The notes under the pieces are model-generated. The model was given only the letters and a program-made list of their open reading frames with translations, did no database searches and was not told the DNA's origin. 64,000 nt of DNA from Gemmatimonadota bacterium (GTDB lineage Bacteria > Gemmatimonadota > Gemmatimonadetes > Longimicrobiales > Gaopeijiaceae): the NCBI GenBank assembly GCA_022823145.1, contig JAJDXS010000007.1, positions 1 to 64,000 of the forward strand, written 5' to 3'. Numbering within the stretch: the stretch's first letter is position 1; the number at the start of each line of letters is the position of its first letter. This document shows, piece by piece, positions 44,325-53,783 of this stretch. Position numbers and translations under genes: made by a program.

Positions 44325-45337
44325 CTAGTCCCCCTTCTCAAGCCGGTAGCGGACGATATACTCGACATCGAGTTCGTCGCGCTCCACACCCCAAACGACG
44401 TCGGACAGGATCGTCCGGAGGCGCAGTCGCGCAGGCGTCACGGCACGCGCCAGCGGATGGCCTTCGGCGTCCATTACCCACCACTCGTACACCTGTTCTC
44501 CCCCTTCGGACCTGGTGGGGTCGAAGTGTCGCAGCCAGATCGTCCCATCCCTTCCCGCCACGATTCCGCCAACTGGTGGCACGTGGGAAGGGCGGTAGGT
44601 CGCCGCGCGCACATCGCCCTCCGAATAGTTGCGCAGCCTTTCGGTCGTGGCGGGAACAATGGAATCCACGCGTTCCGAAGCCAGAGGCACTGGCGCGTAG
44701 GGGGAGCTCCGAGAAAACAGCGTGTCACCCGCCCAGTCGATCCCCGTGACCCCGATCGTCGCCGGACCACTGCCTGTCCAGGCGGCTCTGTCGACGACCA
44801 GGAGGCCGTGCTCCAGCGGGGCACTGAGCGGAGCGTCGCGGAAAGCCTGAATCGAGAACATTCCTCCGCGCCCACGTTCAGACCGGAATCCATGACCCAG
44901 AGAGAATCCCCGAAGAACCCCATCCGGCCGGGCTGCGTGAATTCCCCCGGGCCCTCGCCCCGCCGTCCGATGGTGCCCGCCGGAGTCCCATCCGCAGTCC
45001 AGCGCCGGACAACGGCGTCGCGCGGGGGCAGCGAGTAGACGAGGCCGTCGGGGCCCGGCACGACGGAACCGACCAGCCCGAAGAGATGGTCGGGATCGTC
45101 GAGTGAGCCGATTCGGACCTCGGGGCCGTCAAGCGTCCACGGGTGGTCGGGAGAGGATTCCGTTCCGGAGTCTGCGCCGCCCCCGCAACCCGTTGCGAGG
45201 AGAATCGCGAGGATGACGCCCGGCGATAGCGGTGCAGGACGGGAGAGCCCGCAGGACGCGTGAGAGAGCAATGCGGGGCGAGACGGCGAATGGTGAACCG
45301 GGGAATTGTCCAGGTAGCGAGGTGACGCGGGAAGCAT
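44325..45337 (-). pseudogene. Propeller-like lipoprotein, frameshifted
   Basis: The frame from about 45337 has a lipoprotein signal (GVILAILLATGCGGG) and a segment typical of 6-bladed beta-propeller lipoproteins: IGSLDDPDHLFGLVGSVVPGPDGLVYSLPPRDAVVRRW and GEFTQPGRMGFFGDSLWVMDSG. Near 44870 the frame is lost; the remainder, FSIQAFRDAPLSAPLEHGLLVV to YIVRYRLEKGD, follows in another frame to 44325. The join lacks part of one blade, so a small deletion rather than a single-base slip is likely. The upstream end overlaps the leader region of the TonB receptor gene on the other strand. Confidence 0.55.
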
Positions 45338-45450
45338 GTGGTTCGGCGGCCTTTCCCCAGAGTTTGAATCGACCCCGGTGCACGCTATTGCGCCGCCCAG
45401 GGCGTTGCGGTGATGATATCGCGACCCCGATAACTCGGAGCGATTTCGAA

Positions 45451-48282
45451 ATGCCGAATTGTGTGATCGATAGCGGTGCCGCACGCAGTTCTCCACGCGC
45501 CCGCCAAAGCCGTTTGTCCAGACCCGGACATTTGTTCATAAACACGGCAGCAGGGCTGGTGTTGCACCTCCTGCCGGCCTCAGCGGCGGGGCAGGGGGCA
45601 ATCGAGGGAACCATTCGCAACGCCCTGACGGGGGCCCCGCTGGCCGGCGCACAGGTCGCCATCATCGCCCTCAACCTTGGCGGGATTACCGACCCGGGCG
45701 GGCGCTTCGAAGTCACCGATGTCCCCACCGGGACTCACACGGTGCAGATCAGCCTGATCGGCTACTCGACCGTGACCCTGGACATCGCGGTCGCCACCGG
45801 CCAGCGCACACGCCTCGACGCGGAGTTGAGCGCGACGGCGGTCGCGCTGGAGGGGCTGGTCGCGGTGGGGAGCCGGGCGCGGCCACGCACGGTCACGCAA
45901 TCGGCCGTGCCGATCGACGCCATCGCCTCGCGGGACTTCGTCGAACAGGGCGACACGGACCTCAACGACCTGCTCCGCACCGTCATTCCGTCCTTCAACG
46001 TCAACCCGCAGGCCGTCGGCGACGCCGCCCGGATCATACGGCCCGCCAGCCTGCGCGGGCTGGCGCCCGACCACACGCTGGTGCTCGTCAACGGCAAGCG
46101 CCGCCACCGCGCGGCGGTGATTACCTGGATCGGCGGCGGTTTCGCCGACGGCGCACAGGGGCCCGACATCTCGTCGATTCCCGCCATTGCGGTGCGCCAG
46201 GCCGAGGTGCTTCGCGACGGTGCGTCGGCGCAGTACGGCTCCGACGCGATCGCCGGGGTGATGAACTTCACGCTCAAGGACGCGTCGTCCGGAGGAAGCA
46301 TCGAGTTCCGCACGGGCACGTTCATGGAGGGCGACGGCGAGTCGTACACGCTGGCGGGCAACATCGGGCTCCCACTCGGCAACAACGGCTTCGCCAACCT
46401 GAGCGCCGAGTTCGGCGCGTCGAACCCGACCAGCCGCAGCGTGCAGCGCGACGACGCGGCGGCGCTCATCGCGGCGGGGAACACCCACGTCCGTGACCCG
46501 GCCCAGATCTGGGGCGCGCACACCGTCGACAACGACCTCAAGCTGTGGGGCAACTTCGGGTACTTCCTCCGCGACGGCCTGCAGCTCTACGGGCACGCCA
46601 ACCAATCGACCGAGACCGTCGCCGGCGGCTTCTTCTTCCGCAACCCGAACACTCGCGCGGGGGTCTACAGCCTGGACGGCGGCAGGACGCTGCTGGTGGG
46701 CGACGTGCTCGACGCCCGCGACGGCGTGCTCGACGGCTCGGCCGGTTGCCCGGTGGTCAACATCACCAACTGGGTCCCGGACCCGGTTGCGCTGGCCCGC
46801 GTGTTCGAGGACCCCAACTGCTTCACCTTCCAGGAGCTCTTCCCCGGCGGGTTCACGCCCCAGTTCGGGGGCGATGCAATGGACGCATCGGCCGTGGCGG
46901 GCGTCAAGGGACAGACCCCGGGCGGTCTGCTGTGGGATGCGAGCGTCGGCCTGGGGCGCAACGCGATCGACTTCTTCATCGACAACACGGTAAACGCATC
47001 GCTGGGACCGGAGTCGCCTTCATCCTTCGATCCCGGCATCTACCAGCAGTCGGAGCTGAACATCAACGTCGATCTCAACTACGCGGTCAACGATGTGGTC
47101 AACGTCGCCGGGGGCGCCGAGTTCCGCGACGAACACTTCGAAATCGGGATCGGCGAGGACGCATCGTGGATGATCGGGCCCTTCGCCGCGCAGGGGTTCA
47201 GCTCCGGCTCGAACGGCTTTCCCGGCTTCAGCGACATCGCGGCGGGGGACTGGCACCGGGTCAACTTCGCGGTCTACGGCGACCTGGAGGCACGGAGCCG
47301 GGACGACCGCTGGACCGTCGCCGCCGCGCTCCGCACCGAACGCTTCGAGGACTTCGGCACCACGGCGAACGGAAAGTTGGCCGCGCGGCTCGCCCTCGGC
47401 GAAGCTCTGGCCGTCCGCGGCAGCGTCAGCACCGGGTTCAGGGCGCCGACTCCTGGCCAGCAGAACGCCTTCAACGTGTCGACACAGTTCGACCGGACGC
47501 TGCGGGAACTGGTCAACAACGGCACGATTCCGTCCACGTCCAGGGTGGCGGAAATCGCGGGCGGCAAGCCGCTCGACGCCGAGCAGTCGGTGAACGCCAG
47601 TTTGGGCTTCGTGGTCGACGCGGGTGCGTTCAGCGTGTCGGCGGACTACTTCCGGATCGCGCTGTCCGACCGCATCGCGCTGAGCCAGGTCTTTTCACTC
47701 GATCCGGCGGACGCCGAGCGCCTCATCGCGGAGGGGATCACGAGCGCGCGCAATCTGGCCAACTTCCGCTTCTTCACCAACGAGTTCGACACGCGCACGC
47801 AGGGTGTGGACGTGGTGGCGTCCTTCGTGCCCGGCGGAGCGGGGGGTGCGGGCGGTGGGGGCGGCACCGAGTTCAGCCTGGCTTTCAACCACACGAGCAC
47901 GAAGGTGACCCGCTACAACCCCAGGGTGCTCGACGAGGTGCGCATCCGGCAGCTCGAGGATGCGCTCCCGGGCACCCGCTGGATGGCATCGGCGCGGAGG
48001 ACGCTGGGCGGCGTCTCGGCGCTCGCGCGGCTGAGCTACTACGGCGGCTGGTTCGATGCGCGCGACGACCGCCCCTACCCCGGCGAGTACCTGGTCGACC
48101 TGGAGGCATCCTACCCGTTGACGGCGGCGGCGAGCGTGACCATCGGCGCGCAGAACGCGCTCAACCGGTACCCGCAGGAGAACCCCAACGCGGCCGCGGT
48201 GGCGGGCAACCTCTACAGTTCGGCGTCGCCCTTCGGGGCCAGCGGCGGATTCGTATACGCGAAGGCCGTGTATCGCTGGTAG
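45451..48282 (+). CDS. TonB-dependent outer-membrane receptor
   Basis: About 943 aa from ATG at 45451; the frame is open further upstream without a clear signal. The N-terminal hydrophobic stretch INTAAGLVLHLLPASAAGQ is a plausible signal peptide. Then come a carboxypeptidase-regulatory-like domain (IEGTIRNALTGAPLAGAQVAI, DVPTGTHTVQISLIGYSTV), a plug with RGLAPDHTLVLVNGKRRHR and VLRDGASAQYGSDAIAGVMNF, and a long barrel ending FVYAKAVYRW. No STN domain, so no sigma signalling expected. A Gly-rich loop (PGGAGGAGGGGG) lies near the end. Substrate unknown. Confidence 0.87.
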   Translation: MPNCVIDSGAARSSPRARQSRLSRPGHLFINTAAGLVLHLLPASAAGQGAIEGTIRNALTGAPLAGAQVAIIALNLGGITDPGGRFEVTDVPTGTHTVQISLIGYSTVTLDIAVATGQRTRLDAELSATAVALEGLVAVGSRARPRTVTQSAVPIDAIASRDFVEQGDTDLNDLLRTVIPSFNVNPQAVGDAARIIRPASLRGLAPDHTLVLVNGKRRHRAAVITWIGGGFADGAQGPDISSIPAIAVRQAEVLRDGASAQYGSDAIAGVMNFTLKDASSGGSIEFRTGTFMEGDGESYTLAGNIGLPLGNNGFANLSAEFGASNPTSRSVQRDDAAALIAAGNTHVRDPAQIWGAHTVDNDLKLWGNFGYFLRDGLQLYGHANQSTETVAGGFFFRNPNTRAGVYSLDGGRTLLVGDVLDARDGVLDGSAGCPVVNITNWVPDPVALARVFEDPNCFTFQELFPGGFTPQFGGDAMDASAVAGVKGQTPGGLLWDASVGLGRNAIDFFIDNTVNASLGPESPSSFDPGIYQQSELNINVDLNYAVNDVVNVAGGAEFRDEHFEIGIGEDASWMIGPFAAQGFSSGSNGFPGFSDIAAGDWHRVNFAVYGDLEARSRDDRWTVAAALRTERFEDFGTTANGKLAARLALGEALAVRGSVSTGFRAPTPGQQNAFNVSTQFDRTLRELVNNGTIPSTSRVAEIAGGKPLDAEQSVNASLGFVVDAGAFSVSADYFRIALSDRIALSQVFSLDPADAERLIAEGITSARNLANFRFFTNEFDTRTQGVDVVASFVPGGAGGAGGGGGTEFSLAFNHTSTKVTRYNPRVLDEVRIRQLEDALPGTRWMASARRTLGGVSALARLSYYGGWFDARDDRPYPGEYLVDLEASYPLTAAASVTIGAQNALNRYPQENPNAAAVAGNLYSSASPFGASGGFVYAKAVYRW

Positions 48283-48323
48283 CTGAACAGGCGGGCCGGT
48301 TCAGCCGCGCCTTGCGTCGTGGT

Positions 48324-48413
48324 CCCGGCGGTGCCCGCGTCCCCACTGGTGCCCGCGCCCCTACTCGTGCTCGCGCCCCTACTGGTGCTCGCGCCCCTCG
48401 CCGTGCTCGCGGA
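48324..48413. repeat. Tandem array of five 18-bp units
   Basis: Imperfect units share the core GTGCTCGCGCC or GTGCCCGCGCC, at 48324, 48342, 48360, 48378 and 48396. The array straddles the stop codon of the zinc-ribbon gene (48379-48381 on the minus strand), covering its last ten codons and the downstream sequence. In another frame it encodes GASTSR-like repeats. Confidence 0.7.
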
Positions 48414-49386
48414 TGAACTCCTCGGTCCCTTCGGGCAGGAACAGGTTGTCGCTGATCTCCGCGATCTCCTCGGCCTCCCGCCACGCCTGTTCGAGCAGCC
48501 AAAGCTCGCCTTCCAGGGCGCGCCGCTCCTGTTCCTCGTGGAGCGCCATCTCGAGTGCCAGCTTTGTCGGCTTCGGCATCTTGTTGATGTAGCCGGGCAC
48601 GCCCTTCTTGTCCTGGAAGCGGTCTCCATCGGCGATGTCGAGGAGGAACCGCTCGGGGTGGCCGATGGCCTCGATCTCGTGCACTGCGTGCTGGACGGTT
48701 TCCTTCGTGCCGCCCATCGAGTTCATCCTGGGCAGGATGGCGCTCGCGAAGCGGCGGGCTTCCGGGCCCTCGTGCCAGGTCTTCTTCTTCCCCTTGCGGA
48801 CCTGGACCCTGAAGCCCAGCTCGTCGTCGGCCGGGCGCACCCGCGTGCCCAACAGATCCTGACGCTTGAGCTTGATGGTCCCGCCGCTGTCGGGATGGAG
48901 CTTCACCAGCGTGCGCGCGTTCATCCACGTGTTGATTATGCTCCCGGACTGACTGAGCATGAAGCCGCTGAGGACGCCCGCCGCGGCTCCCCCGATCACG
49001 ATGCCGCCGAAGACGGCCAGCCCGGCGGCGCCATACAGGATCGTCTTGCGCCGCCGCCGTCCGAACTGGTCCCCGTAACGCCACGCCGCGAACTCGGGCC
49101 GCATGGGCTCGCCGATGCGGACCAGGGTCAGCCCCTCGGGGTGGCGTGCGAGTCCGATGTTGTCCGTGGAGACGCGGACCCGGGTGTCGCGGAAGATCCG
49201 CTCGCAGTCCTCGACTGCCTCCCAGCGCTCCTCGAGCGGGGTCAGGTTCCAGCGTTCACACTTCCGGCAGACCACCCAGAGCCGGCCGCGGGCGGCGTCG
49301 AATGCCAGCCTGCGGCCGACGGGAAACGACTCGATGACTTCGTTTGTGCCCAGAGGCTTCCGGCAGAACATACAGGACTTGTACAC
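48379..49386 (-). CDS. Zinc-ribbon membrane protein of unknown function, paralogue 1
   Basis: 335 aa from GTG at 49386, chosen because it matches the paralogue at 50726 (both start V-Y-x-x-C) and has AAGGAG upstream. C5-x2-C8 and C40-x2-C43 form a treble-clef or zinc-ribbon site, with a conserved stretch FPVGRRLAFDAARGRLWVVC. WNLTPLEERWEA and a basic RRRRK segment precede a Gly/Ala-rich hydrophobic region (about 116-143) that could be one or two membrane helices. The C-terminal half has an alpha-helical segment ALEMALHEEQERRALEGELW, nearly identical in the paralogue. I do not recognise the family. It is transcribed away from the DUF819 transporter gene. Confidence 0.75.
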   Translation of the reverse strand: MYKSCMFCRKPLGTNEVIESFPVGRRLAFDAARGRLWVVCRKCERWNLTPLEERWEAVEDCERIFRDTRVRVSTDNIGLARHPEGLTLVRIGEPMRPEFAAWRYGDQFGRRRRKTILYGAAGLAVFGGIVIGGAAAGVLSGFMLSQSGSIINTWMNARTLVKLHPDSGGTIKLKRQDLLGTRVRPADDELGFRVQVRKGKKKTWHEGPEARRFASAILPRMNSMGGTKETVQHAVHEIEAIGHPERFLLDIADGDRFQDKKGVPGYINKMPKPTKLALEMALHEEQERRALEGELWLLEQAWREAEEIAEISDNLFLPEGTEEFIREHGEGREHQ

Positions 49387-49505
49387 GGTGCTCCTTGTTT
49401 GCCCTGATCGGGGATCGCAGGTTTCCAGCCGAAGATACGCGGGCGCAGGCGATTCCATTCCCCGAGCGTGGGAATCTACCAGAGAACATCAGCGAGGTGA
49501 GGACC

Positions 49506-50699
49506 ATGCCGCAGGAGACCACGGCGATGATCAACGACCCGATGGGGGTATTCGCTTTCCTTGCGGGACTTGTCGCGCTGATCTTCTGGGTCTCGGAACT
49601 CCCACGGTGCAAGAAGCTCTTCGAGGTTGTTCCCCCGGTCATCTACGTCTATTTCCTGCCGATGCTCGCGACTACGGCCGGGATTACGCCGGCCGCGTCG
49701 CCGTTGTACGAATGGACGGTTCCCTACCTGCTTCTGTTTGCGCTGCTGATGCTGATGGTGTCGGTCGACCTGGGCAGCGTCGCGCGGCTGGGGCCGGTCG
49801 CCCTGTTCATGGTGGCGGCGGGCACCATCGGCATCGTGATCGGCGGGCCGATTTCGCTGATGATCTTCGGCGGCATGCTTCCCGAGGACGCATGGACGGG
49901 GTTTGCCGCGCTTTCGGGAAGCTGGATCGGGGGGACGGCCAACATGGTGGCGATCGCGGAAAGCGTGGGCACTTCGCCTGACGCGATGGGACCGGTGATC
50001 GTGGTGGACACAGTGGTCGGGTATGGATGGATGGGCGTGTTGATCGCCATGGTCGGGCTTCAGGGCCGGTTCGACCGCCGGACAAAAGCGCGCACGGACG
50101 CCATCGAGCAGACCAACCGTCGGCTGGAGGAAATGAAGAGCGAGAGACGCCCCCTGACGCTGCGCCATGCAGTGGTGATGATCGGATTCGGGATGGCGTG
50201 CGCGGTGTTGGCCCAGCGATTGGGACAGAGGTTCCCTGCGGTCGGCGACCCCACGATCATCAGCGGCACCACCTGGGCGATCCTCATCGTCGTCACCGGC
50301 GGGCTGGTGCTCTCGTTCACCCCGCTCAGGAAACTGGAGACCGTGGGCGCTTCGCACCTCGGCTACACCGCGCTGTACCTGCTGCTGGCCGGTATCGGGG
50401 CGCAGGCGGATCTCCGAGCGGTGCTCGATGCGCCCGTCTACCTGCTGGCGGGCGCCGTCTGGATCGCGATCCACCTGAGCATCCTCCTCATCGCCGCCAG
50501 GATCGTGCGCGCGCCGTTGTTCTTCGTGGCGACCGGGAGCATGGCCAACATCGGCGGGGCGGCGTCGGCTCCGGTGGTCGCAGGGGTGTACCACCGTGCG
50601 ATGGCTCCGATCGGGCTGCTGATGGCGGTCGCGGGCTACATCCTGGGGATCTATGCAGCGATCCTGTGTGCGTGGCTGCTGGGGCTGGTGGGGGGCTGA
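49506..50699 (+). CDS. DUF819 (YjcL-like) membrane transporter
   Basis: 397 aa from ATG at 49506 (GAGGTGAGG upstream), ten or so hydrophobic helices. The DUF819 pattern is visible: VPPVIYVYFLPMLATTAGI, a central FAALSGSWIGGTANMVAIAESVGTSPDAMGPVIVVDTVVGYGWMGVLIAM, and a second half FFVATGSMANIGGAASAPVVAGVYHRAMAPIGLLMAVAGYILG. The two SMANIGG/GGTAN segments mark the inverted repeat of this fold. Substrate unknown in the family; some relatives have been linked to amino-acid or peptide-related compounds. It lies between two paralogous zinc-ribbon genes, 26 nt before the second, so a shared role is likely. Confidence 0.82.
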   Translation: MPQETTAMINDPMGVFAFLAGLVALIFWVSELPRCKKLFEVVPPVIYVYFLPMLATTAGITPAASPLYEWTVPYLLLFALLMLMVSVDLGSVARLGPVALFMVAAGTIGIVIGGPISLMIFGGMLPEDAWTGFAALSGSWIGGTANMVAIAESVGTSPDAMGPVIVVDTVVGYGWMGVLIAMVGLQGRFDRRTKARTDAIEQTNRRLEEMKSERRPLTLRHAVVMIGFGMACAVLAQRLGQRFPAVGDPTIISGTTWAILIVVTGGLVLSFTPLRKLETVGASHLGYTALYLLLAGIGAQADLRAVLDAPVYLLAGAVWIAIHLSILLIAARIVRAPLFFVATGSMANIGGAASAPVVAGVYHRAMAPIGLLMAVAGYILGIYAAILCAWLLGLVGG

Positions 50700-50725
50700 T
50701 CGCCGCCTGACGGGCAGGGGTCTGG

Positions 50726-51793
50726 GTGTACCGGAACTGCATGTATTGCCAGAAGGACCTCGGAAGCAACGAGATAGTCGAGGAGTTCCCGGTCGGCCGC
50801 CGCCTGGCCTTCGATGCGGAGAAGGGACGGCTATGGGTGGTGTGTCGCCGCTGCGAGCGCTGGAACCTCACTCCGCTGGAGGAGCGATGGGAGGCGGTGG
50901 AAACGTGTGAGAAGCTCTTTCGGGGCACACGCGTCCGTGTTTCAACTGAGAACATCGGGCTGGCGAAGCACCGCGAAGGGCTGGAACTGGTTCGGATCGG
51001 GAAGCCGCTGAGGCCCGAGTTCGCGGCGTGGCGGTACGGGGACCAGTTCGGCCGGAGGAGGCAGCGCGCCTTCGTGCTGGGAACCGCGGCGACCGTTGCC
51101 GGACTCGGGGGCCTGGTCTTGGGCGGGGCGTTGGTGGGACTGGGGGGTCTCGGGCTCGGGTCGGCTGCCTTCCACTTGGTCGACGTCTTGCGCAACTATA
51201 ATCCGTCGGTGTTCTTCCGCCCGGAGGACGGGCGACTGAGGTGGATGAACGCACACCGCATTCGCAGCGCTCGACTGGTGCCGGCGCACGACGAATCCGG
51301 CTTCAGCGTTGAAGCGAAGGCCAAGGGCCTGGTCTCCGACGAGGAGCGGTTCGACGGGGAGGACGGAATGCGTGCCCTGAACGCGATACTGCCGAGGGTC
51401 AATGCCGGAGGCGGTTCCCGAAGGACCGTACAGGACGCGGTCGCGAGGATTGCCTTTGCGGGGCAGCCCGACCGGTTCATGAGGCGCCTTGCACACGGGC
51501 GGGCATCTCCATACTCACCGGCAGGCGTACAGTTGAGCACGCTGACGAAGCCCACTCGACTGGCTCTCGAGATGGCACTCCACGAGGAACAGGAGCGTAG
51601 GGCGTTGGAGGGTGAGCTGTGGATGCTGGAGCGAGCATGGCGGGAGGCCGAGGAGATTGCCGCGATTTCGGATAATCTGCTGGTGCGGAAGAGTGCGGAC
51701 GCCTTCATCCGGGAGCACCGGGACGCGCGCGGGGGTGAGGGTGGACCCCCGGAGGCCGGGAGTGGACCCCAGAAAACCGGGGGACGCGGGTGA
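50726..51793 (+). CDS. Zinc-ribbon membrane protein of unknown function, paralogue 2
   Basis: 355 aa from GTG at 50726. Same layout as paralogue 1: CMYC (5-8) and CRRC (40-43) cysteine pairs, FPVGRRLAFDAEKGRLWVVC, a basic stretch, a Gly-rich hydrophobic region (about 117-150, GGLVLGGALVGLGGLGLG), and a C-terminal helix LALEMALHEEQERRALEGELW. The first 110 and last 60 residues are closely conserved, while the central part (about 150-260) has diverged and carries its own LNAILPRVNAGGGSRRTVQ. The C-terminus ends in a Gly/Pro tail. It overlaps the next gene by 4 nt (GTGA). Function unknown; regulation or sensing together with the DUF819 transporter is only a guess. Confidence 0.75.
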   Translation: MYRNCMYCQKDLGSNEIVEEFPVGRRLAFDAEKGRLWVVCRRCERWNLTPLEERWEAVETCEKLFRGTRVRVSTENIGLAKHREGLELVRIGKPLRPEFAAWRYGDQFGRRRQRAFVLGTAATVAGLGGLVLGGALVGLGGLGLGSAAFHLVDVLRNYNPSVFFRPEDGRLRWMNAHRIRSARLVPAHDESGFSVEAKAKGLVSDEERFDGEDGMRALNAILPRVNAGGGSRRTVQDAVARIAFAGQPDRFMRRLAHGRASPYSPAGVQLSTLTKPTRLALEMALHEEQERRALEGELWMLERAWREAEEIAAISDNLLVRKSADAFIREHRDARGGEGGPPEAGSGPQKTGGRG

Positions 51794-52521
51794 GCACACT
51801 TAAGGTCGAATACCACTGGCCGCGGCAGTCGGGGGGCCCCGAGGCCGGGCGGGGGCGCCGGGGCGGCTCGGGACATCACCGCCGGCCGAGGCGCCTGCCC
51901 CTGCGCCTGCTCCGCTGGGCCGTGCTCGCTGTCATCCTGGCGATTGTCCCCTTCTTCCTCCTCATTCGGGGCGGCGTGTTCGCCGACCAGCAATGGGGGC
52001 TGGGTCCGTGGCCGTCCCTGGCGGTGTCGGCGGCGGCGACAGCGCTTCTCCTGGTCCTCTACGCGTGGGCCCTGGGCCGCCGCCTCGGAGCGGGGAAGGG
52101 GCTCAAATGGCTCTTGACCCGGGGCGCGGCGGCTCTGGCGGTCGCGTACGTCGCCTACTCCGTCGTCTACGTGGGAAGCGCAAACGTGAAGTCGGAAGAG
52201 GTGCGCGCCGAATACGCTGCCCTCCACCCGCTGCTGCGCCTGGCCGCGAGCGCCGTCATCCTTGCCGACCAGGGCGCCGTCATCACGGACGCGAGCCGCA
52301 CCCCCGACTTCTACCGCCGGATGGGGCTATCACCGAACGAATCGTCGCTCCACTTCAGACAGGACGACGGCTTCGTGCACGCGCTGGACCTGCGCACGGT
52401 CGGCCGCCCCGAGTGGCGGAACCGCGCCGTCGAGTTGACGTTCCGGGCGCTGGGCTTCAACACGCTGCGTCACGTGGGGACGGCGGACCATCTGCACGTG
52501 TCGGTGAAGGCCCCAGGATAG
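51790..52521 (+). CDS. Membrane protein with LAS (M15-like) metallopeptidase-type domain
   Basis: 243 aa from a GTG in the upstream stop. A basic, Gly/Arg-rich N-terminus is followed by three hydrophobic segments (about 40-60, 75-95, 110-130). The soluble part ends with SSLHFRQDDGFVHALDLRTVG and TADHLHVSV. The H-x(3)-D and the terminal HxH with a preceding helix (RNRAVELTFRALGF) fit the zinc site of LAS peptidases (D-Ala-D-Ala carboxypeptidase, M15 type). The similarity is motif-level. A periplasmic role on peptidoglycan or a peptide is possible. It is coupled to the zinc-ribbon gene, which makes it part of the same unit. Confidence 0.5.
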   Translation: MSTLKVEYHWPRQSGGPEAGRGRRGGSGHHRRPRRLPLRLLRWAVLAVILAIVPFFLLIRGGVFADQQWGLGPWPSLAVSAAATALLLVLYAWALGRRLGAGKGLKWLLTRGAAALAVAYVAYSVVYVGSANVKSEEVRAEYAALHPLLRLAASAVILADQGAVITDASRTPDFYRRMGLSPNESSLHFRQDDGFVHALDLRTVGRPEWRNRAVELTFRALGFNTLRHVGTADHLHVSVKAPG

Positions 52522-52529
52522 GTCCATCA

Positions 52530-52627
52530 AGTCCATCACCGACTGTCGACTCCAAGTCGCTCCAGTCCTCGTCCGCGGCTCGCAACGCGCGGAAGGTCTC
52601 CTCCCAGGACATCCTGTCGCGCGCCGG
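52530..52627 (-). pseudogene. Possible antitoxin (AbrB/MazE-type) C-terminal remnant
   Basis: On the minus strand the frame contains ARDRMSWEETFRAL and ADEDWSDLESTVGDGLDG, which resembles the tail of AbrB-fold antitoxins of toxin-antitoxin pairs (W-E-E-x-F-x-A-x, acidic stretch). There is no DNA-binding N-terminal domain, and the upstream side is occupied by intergenic repeat copy E. The match is weak, and no toxin gene is adjacent. I list it only as a likely degraded fragment. Confidence 0.25.
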
Positions 52628-52642
52628 CGTCCCGCCCACGAA

Positions 52643-52684
52643 TTGACAACTGTACATTACATAATGGCAAGTACAGTTTACGCA
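52643..52684 (+). repeat. AT-rich 42-nt intergenic repeat, copy E
   Basis: The most diverged copy. It keeps the core ATTACATAATG at positions 14-24 and TTTAC at the correct distance, but its left arm has changed. It lies between the convergent M15-like gene (stop 52521) and the DUF3500 gene (stop 52714). Confidence 0.65.
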
Positions 52685-52713
52685 ATTGCGACATCAAAAG
52701 ATCCGCGCCCCCC

Positions 52714-53775
<1,062 letters not shown>

Positions 53776-53783
53776 TCTCTTTC

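Noticed and set aside
48324-48413. 18-bp repeats as a CRISPR array
   Set aside because: The units are contiguous, without spacers, and no cas genes are present.
52643-52672. TTGACA in repeat copy E as a promoter
   Set aside because: The nearest TATAAT-like element is only 11 nt away, and no gene starts downstream; the DUF3500 gene ends here.
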